Source: Halomonas socia (GTDB lineage Bacteria; Pseudomonadota; Gammaproteobacteria; Pseudomonadales; Halomonadaceae). From it: DNA of 64,000 nt. The stretch spans positions 248,001-312,000 of the forward strand of contig NZ_CP048812.1 in NCBI RefSeq assembly GCF_010977575.1, written 5' to 3'. Both the position numbers and the translations under genes were made by a program. Positions 59,860-64,000 of the stretch are shown piece after piece. Below the pieces are notes generated by a model that made no database searches, was not told the origin of the DNA, and was given only the letters and a program-made list of their open reading frames with translations. Positions within the stretch are counted from its first letter, which is position 1. Each line of letters starts with the position of its first letter.

Positions 59860-60171
59860 GGTGGCTCGCCTGGCTGCGGTAGCATGACGTGGCGGCGCTG
59901 GGACGCCGGCACCTGTTGCTGCGAATTCTGCGCACAGCGCGGCCATGCCACATGCCTGTCTGCGACATCGGCATGCCCACCCTTTCCAGCGCCGGGCAAG
60001 ATTTTAGCGCGGCGCGTCGCCGCTGCATCATGCCTTGTCGTCGCCAGACAACCGTGCGTCGAGCGGCTGGTCCACACTCGCCGAACAAGTATCCCCGATC
60101 GCGCCGGTCACACCCCAACCACATCCGTCCCGCGCCGCTGCCGCGGCCCCGTTACAAGAGGAAGCGTTTTC
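59860..60171. promoter_or_regulatory. gbcB-gbcA divergent promoter region
   Basis: These 312 bases hold no convincing gene. TGCGACATCGGC (59961-59972) is identical in twelve bases to a site upstream of glyA. CCTGTC immediately before it and TTGTCGTCGCCAGACAA near 60033 may extend the operator. It is a candidate GbdR-type activator region. Confidence 0.45.
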
Positions 60172-61458
60172 ATGGACTCGATGTCACCCGAGCGTCTCGA
60201 CGATCCGTTGGCCGGCGCCCGCGAAGCCACCAGCGCCATGCTCGCCCAGCGCACTCCGCAGTTCTCGCTGCCCCAGCCGTTCTACAACGACGCCCGGCTG
60301 TTCGCCCTGGACATGCAGGAGATCTTCGAGAAGGAGTGGCTGTTTGCCGGCATGGCCTGCGAAATACCCGCCAAGGGCAATTTCATCACCCTCGAAGTCG
60401 GCGACAACCCGCTGATCCTGGTGCGCGGCGCCGAGGGTGCCATCCACGGCTTCCACAACGTCTGCCGTCACCGCGGCTCGCGGCTATGCGTGAAGGACAA
60501 GGGCAAGGTCGCCAAGCTGGTCTGCCCCTACCATCAGTGGACCTACGAACTCGATGGCCGGCTGCTGTTCGCCGGCAGCGACATGGGCGAGCACTTCGAC
60601 CTGGGCCAGTACGGCCTCAAGCCGATCCAGGTACGCACCGCCGGTGGCTTCATCTTCGTCAGCCTCGCCGAGCAGCCGCCGGCCATCGACGACTTCCTGG
60701 CCACCCTCGAGCACTATCTCGAGCCCTACGACATGGCCAACACCAAGGTCGCGGTTGAGTCGTCGATCGTCGAGCAGGCCAACTGGAAACTGGTGGTCGA
60801 GAACAACCGCGAGTGCTACCACTGCAACGGCGCGCATCCGGAGCTGCTCAACACCCTGCTCGAGTTCGATGACACCGACGACCCACGGGCCACCCCGGCC
60901 TACAAGGCCCAGGTGGCGCGCAAGCAGGCCGACTGGGACGCCGAGCAGGTGCCCTGGCAGCTCAAGCGCTTCGGCAAGCGCAACCGCCTGACCCGCACCC
61001 CGCTGCTGGAAGGCACCGTGTCGATGACCATGGACGGCAAGCCAGGCTGTCGCAAGCTGATGGGTCGCCTGCAGAGCCCCGATATGGGCTCGCTGCGTAT
61101 CCTTCACCTGCCCAACTCCTGGAACCATTTCATGGGCGACCACGCCGTGGTGTTCCGGGTACTGCCACTCGGCCCACAGCAGACGCTGGTGACCACCAAG
61201 TGGCTGGTACATGCCGATGCCGTGGCCGGCGTCGACTACGACCCCGAGCAGCTGCGTAAGGTGTGGGACGCCACCAACGATCAGGATCGCCGCCTCGCCG
61301 AAGAGAACCAGCGCGGCATCAACTCCCGGGCCTATCAGCCAGGCCCCTACTCGACGACCTACGAGTTCGGCGTCATCGACTTCATCGACTGGTACAGCGA
61401 GCGCCTGCAGGAGAATCTCGGCCATACCGCTCCCCACCTGCACGTGGTTAAGGGCTGA
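60172..61458 (+). CDS. gbcA: Glycine betaine monooxygenase, Rieske oxygenase subunit
   Basis: A 428-residue ring-hydroxylase-type oxygenase that demethylates glycine betaine to dimethylglycine plus formaldehyde. The Rieske cluster ligands are Cys98, His100, Cys118 and His121 (NVCRHRGSRLC, CPYHQW). The mononuclear iron site is ENNRECYHCNGAH (His217, His222). SLPQPFYND, EIPAKGNF and NQRGINSRAYQPGPYS closely follow known GbcA proteins. Start at ATG 60172 with GAGGAAG upstream; the longer frame is not supported. Paired with gbcB; sox, glyA and purU process the product further. Confidence 0.96.
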   Translation: MDSMSPERLDDPLAGAREATSAMLAQRTPQFSLPQPFYNDARLFALDMQEIFEKEWLFAGMACEIPAKGNFITLEVGDNPLILVRGAEGAIHGFHNVCRHRGSRLCVKDKGKVAKLVCPYHQWTYELDGRLLFAGSDMGEHFDLGQYGLKPIQVRTAGGFIFVSLAEQPPAIDDFLATLEHYLEPYDMANTKVAVESSIVEQANWKLVVENNRECYHCNGAHPELLNTLLEFDDTDDPRATPAYKAQVARKQADWDAEQVPWQLKRFGKRNRLTRTPLLEGTVSMTMDGKPGCRKLMGRLQSPDMGSLRILHLPNSWNHFMGDHAVVFRVLPLGPQQTLVTTKWLVHADAVAGVDYDPEQLRKVWDATNDQDRRLAEENQRGINSRAYQPGPYSTTYEFGVIDFIDWYSERLQENLGHTAPHLHVVKG

Positions 61459-61472
61459 CATTCGTCGCCTTG

Positions 61473-61496
61473 GCCACCGGCTGAACGGTCGGTGGC
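61473..61496 (+). terminator. Weak hairpin after gbcA
   Basis: GCCACCG/CGGTGGC arms flank a ten-base loop, 15 bases after the gbcA stop. Only a short T-rich stretch follows (GGATTT), so termination may be partial. Confidence 0.35.
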
Positions 61497-61558
61497 TGGA
61501 TTTCCGCGCCGCGGCGTGTTGGGATAGTCGCTGATCCGAACATCGCGGTAAGCTCTGC

Positions 61559-63022
61559 ATGCGCCTACGCAACATCATTATCGTCACGGTTCTGGTGCCG
61601 CTGTTTCTGATCCTGCTGGTATTCAGTCTGGTGGCGATCAAGTCGCTGGAAGACAACGTGCGCACCAAGCTGCAGAGCGAGGTGCAGATCATCAGCCACG
61701 CCATCGGCACCTCGCTGGGCTACGCCCTGGAGCGCGATACCCCCGACGCCCTGCAGGAGTCGCTGCACTCGGCGTTCTCCTTCCACCGCATCTACGGCGC
61801 CTATGTGTTCGACACCGAGGGCGAGAAGATCTATGGTCTGGGACTCGGCGAGGAACTGTTCGACGCCGACGACATCCGCGCGGTGGTCGAGGCCGAGGAG
61901 CCCACCGGCGACTATCGCCAGCACGAGCGCTGGAACTACTACTCGGCGCTGGTGCCGTTGACCACGCCCGGCGGCGAGATCCGCGGGGTGCTGCAGGTCA
62001 ACCGCCTCAATACCGGTATCGAGAACTATACCGGCTTTATCAGCATCGTCGCGGTGGTGGTCTTCGCAGTGGGGGCCGCCGGCATCGTATTGATGATCTG
62101 GTGGGGCTTTCGCCACTATATCGAACGCCCGCTCAATCGCCTCCTGGGGGTCATGGAACGGGTCGAGAAAGGCGACCGCAGCCAGCGCGCGGCGATCGAC
62201 GGCCCCACCGAGTATCGCAAGCTGTCGCTGGCCCTCAACGGCATGCTCGATGCCATGGCCGAGAAGGACACCGACATCGAGGCCCGCCAGCGCAAGGAGA
62301 TCGAGCTCGAGAAGCGCCTGCGCAAGTCGAAGAAGCTCGCCGAGCTTGGCGTGTTGGCCGCCGGCGTCGCCCACGAGATCGGCGCGCCGCTGACGGTGAT
62401 CAACGGCCAGGCCCAGCGGTTGGCACGCCGCGAGGTAATCGGCGAAGACGAGCGCGCCAAGCTGGGCCGCATCCGCAGCGAGGTCGAGCGCATCGTGGTG
62501 ATCGTGCGCCAGCTAATGGAGCTGGGCCGCCAGCACAATGTCGAGAAGGAGAGCTGCCAGCTCGACGAGCTGATCGCCTCAGCGATCGACCTGCTCGAGG
62601 ACGAGCTCGAACGCCTCGGCAGCCGCGTCGAGGTCGACCTGCCCGCCCCCGCACCACAGTTGACGGTCAACGGCCAGCAGTTGACCCAGGTGTTCACCAA
62701 CCTGATGCACAACGCCCTACAGGCCAACCCCGGCGGGCATATCCGGGTCAGCGCCGAGACGCTCAACGGCGAGCTGCATATCAAGGTCGAGGACGATGGC
62801 CCAGGCATCGGCGAGGCCAACAAGAACCGCGTCTTCGACCCCTTCTTCACCACCAAACCGGTCGGCCAGGGCAGCGGCTTGGGCCTGTCGATGGTTCACC
62901 GTATCATCAACGACCACGGTGGTACCGTGGGGGTCTTCGACAGCGCCCTCGGCGGCGCCGGGTTCGAACTGACCTTCCCCGCCGAAGACCCGACACCCAC
63001 GCAAGGAGCGCAACCCGCATGA
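61559..63022 (+). CDS. Membrane sensor histidine kinase
   Basis: A 487-residue kinase. Transmembrane segments at about 5-27 and 160-182 flank a periplasmic sensor region of about 130 residues. A HAMP linker (183-240) leads to the HisKA helix with phospho-acceptor His272 in GVAHEIGAPLTVI. The ATPase domain has N-box NLMHNALQA, G1 DDGPGIGEANK, F-box DPFFTTKPVGQGSGLGLSMVH. This H-box style is typical of kinases paired with NtrC-type regulators such as DctB/AtoS. It is cotranscribed with the response regulator 14 bases on. The signal is unknown; the neighbouring gbcA suggests methylamine or osmolyte sensing, but only by position. Confidence 0.94.
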   Translation: MRLRNIIIVTVLVPLFLILLVFSLVAIKSLEDNVRTKLQSEVQIISHAIGTSLGYALERDTPDALQESLHSAFSFHRIYGAYVFDTEGEKIYGLGLGEELFDADDIRAVVEAEEPTGDYRQHERWNYYSALVPLTTPGGEIRGVLQVNRLNTGIENYTGFISIVAVVVFAVGAAGIVLMIWWGFRHYIERPLNRLLGVMERVEKGDRSQRAAIDGPTEYRKLSLALNGMLDAMAEKDTDIEARQRKEIELEKRLRKSKKLAELGVLAAGVAHEIGAPLTVINGQAQRLARREVIGEDERAKLGRIRSEVERIVVIVRQLMELGRQHNVEKESCQLDELIASAIDLLEDELERLGSRVEVDLPAPAPQLTVNGQQLTQVFTNLMHNALQANPGGHIRVSAETLNGELHIKVEDDGPGIGEANKNRVFDPFFTTKPVGQGSGLGLSMVHRIINDHGGTVGVFDSALGGAGFELTFPAEDPTPTQGAQPA

Positions 63023-63035
63023 CAAGGAGACTTTC

Positions 63036-64000
<965 letters not shown>

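Noticed and set aside
59884-60171. N-terminal extension of gbcA to 59884
   Set aside because: The added residues are Arg/Pro/Cys-rich and cross the divergent promoter; known GbcA proteins begin near the ATG at 60172.

Overview
This window looks like the chromosome of a halophilic gammaproteobacterium of the Halomonas type. The inference rests on gene content (a complete glycine-betaine demethylation pathway, an acyl-peptide siderophore cluster of the marine kind, TRAP transport) and on high GC with structured intergenic repeats. No rRNA marker is present and no database search could be run.

Region 1 (1-26.9 kb, minus strand) is an amphiphilic siderophore locus. From upstream to downstream it holds a TonB receptor, a FecI-type sigma factor, a FecR N-domain-only protein, an MbtH protein, a type II thioesterase, an Sfp-type PPTase, and then the assembly line. 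That line starts with a fatty-acyl-AMP ligase/ACP/condensation protein carrying a fused aspartyl beta-hydroxylase. Next come an aspartate module with a catalytically degenerate (interface-type) condensation domain, a two-module serine NRPS, and a further NRPS that runs off the left edge. The readable chain is acyl - beta-OH-Asp - D-Ser - Ser - X - Thr-like, continuing outside the window.

Region 2 (27-40.5 kb) is sarcosine/one-carbon metabolism: soxBDAG, purU (frameshifted) and glyA. A more A+T-rich block, a TRAP transporter with a frameshifted large subunit plus a divergent AraC/GATase-type regulator, lies between glyA and soxB. An AEC permease follows.

Region 3 (40.6-43.1 kb) has a truncated-looking PAAR protein, a periplasmic PQQ-type sugar dehydrogenase homologue and a TetR regulator with a long palindromic operator.

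Region 4 (43.2-55.2 kb, all minus) is the least familiar part. A sulfonate/nitrate-type ABC transporter whose binding protein carries a NosL-like tail is collinear with a HutC/GntR regulator, an AprA-like flavoprotein, an AprB-like ferredoxin, a HEAT-repeat protein, FdxA, a DUF971 protein, a YeiH-type exporter, a ferredoxin-NADP reductase and EtfBA. A shared CTTGT-N4-AC motif in four of its intergenic regions suggests one regulon. I propose it as an undescribed uptake-plus-oxidation system, perhaps for an organosulfur compound.

Region 5 (55.7-64 kb) holds a ProC-family protein, a TMADH-type flavoprotein demethylase (DgcA or N-methylproline demethylase type), the Rieske betaine monooxygenase GbcA with reductase GbcB, and a sensor kinase/NtrC-type regulator pair cut by the right edge. 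Regions 2 and 5 together convert betaine to dimethylglycine, sarcosine, glycine and serine.
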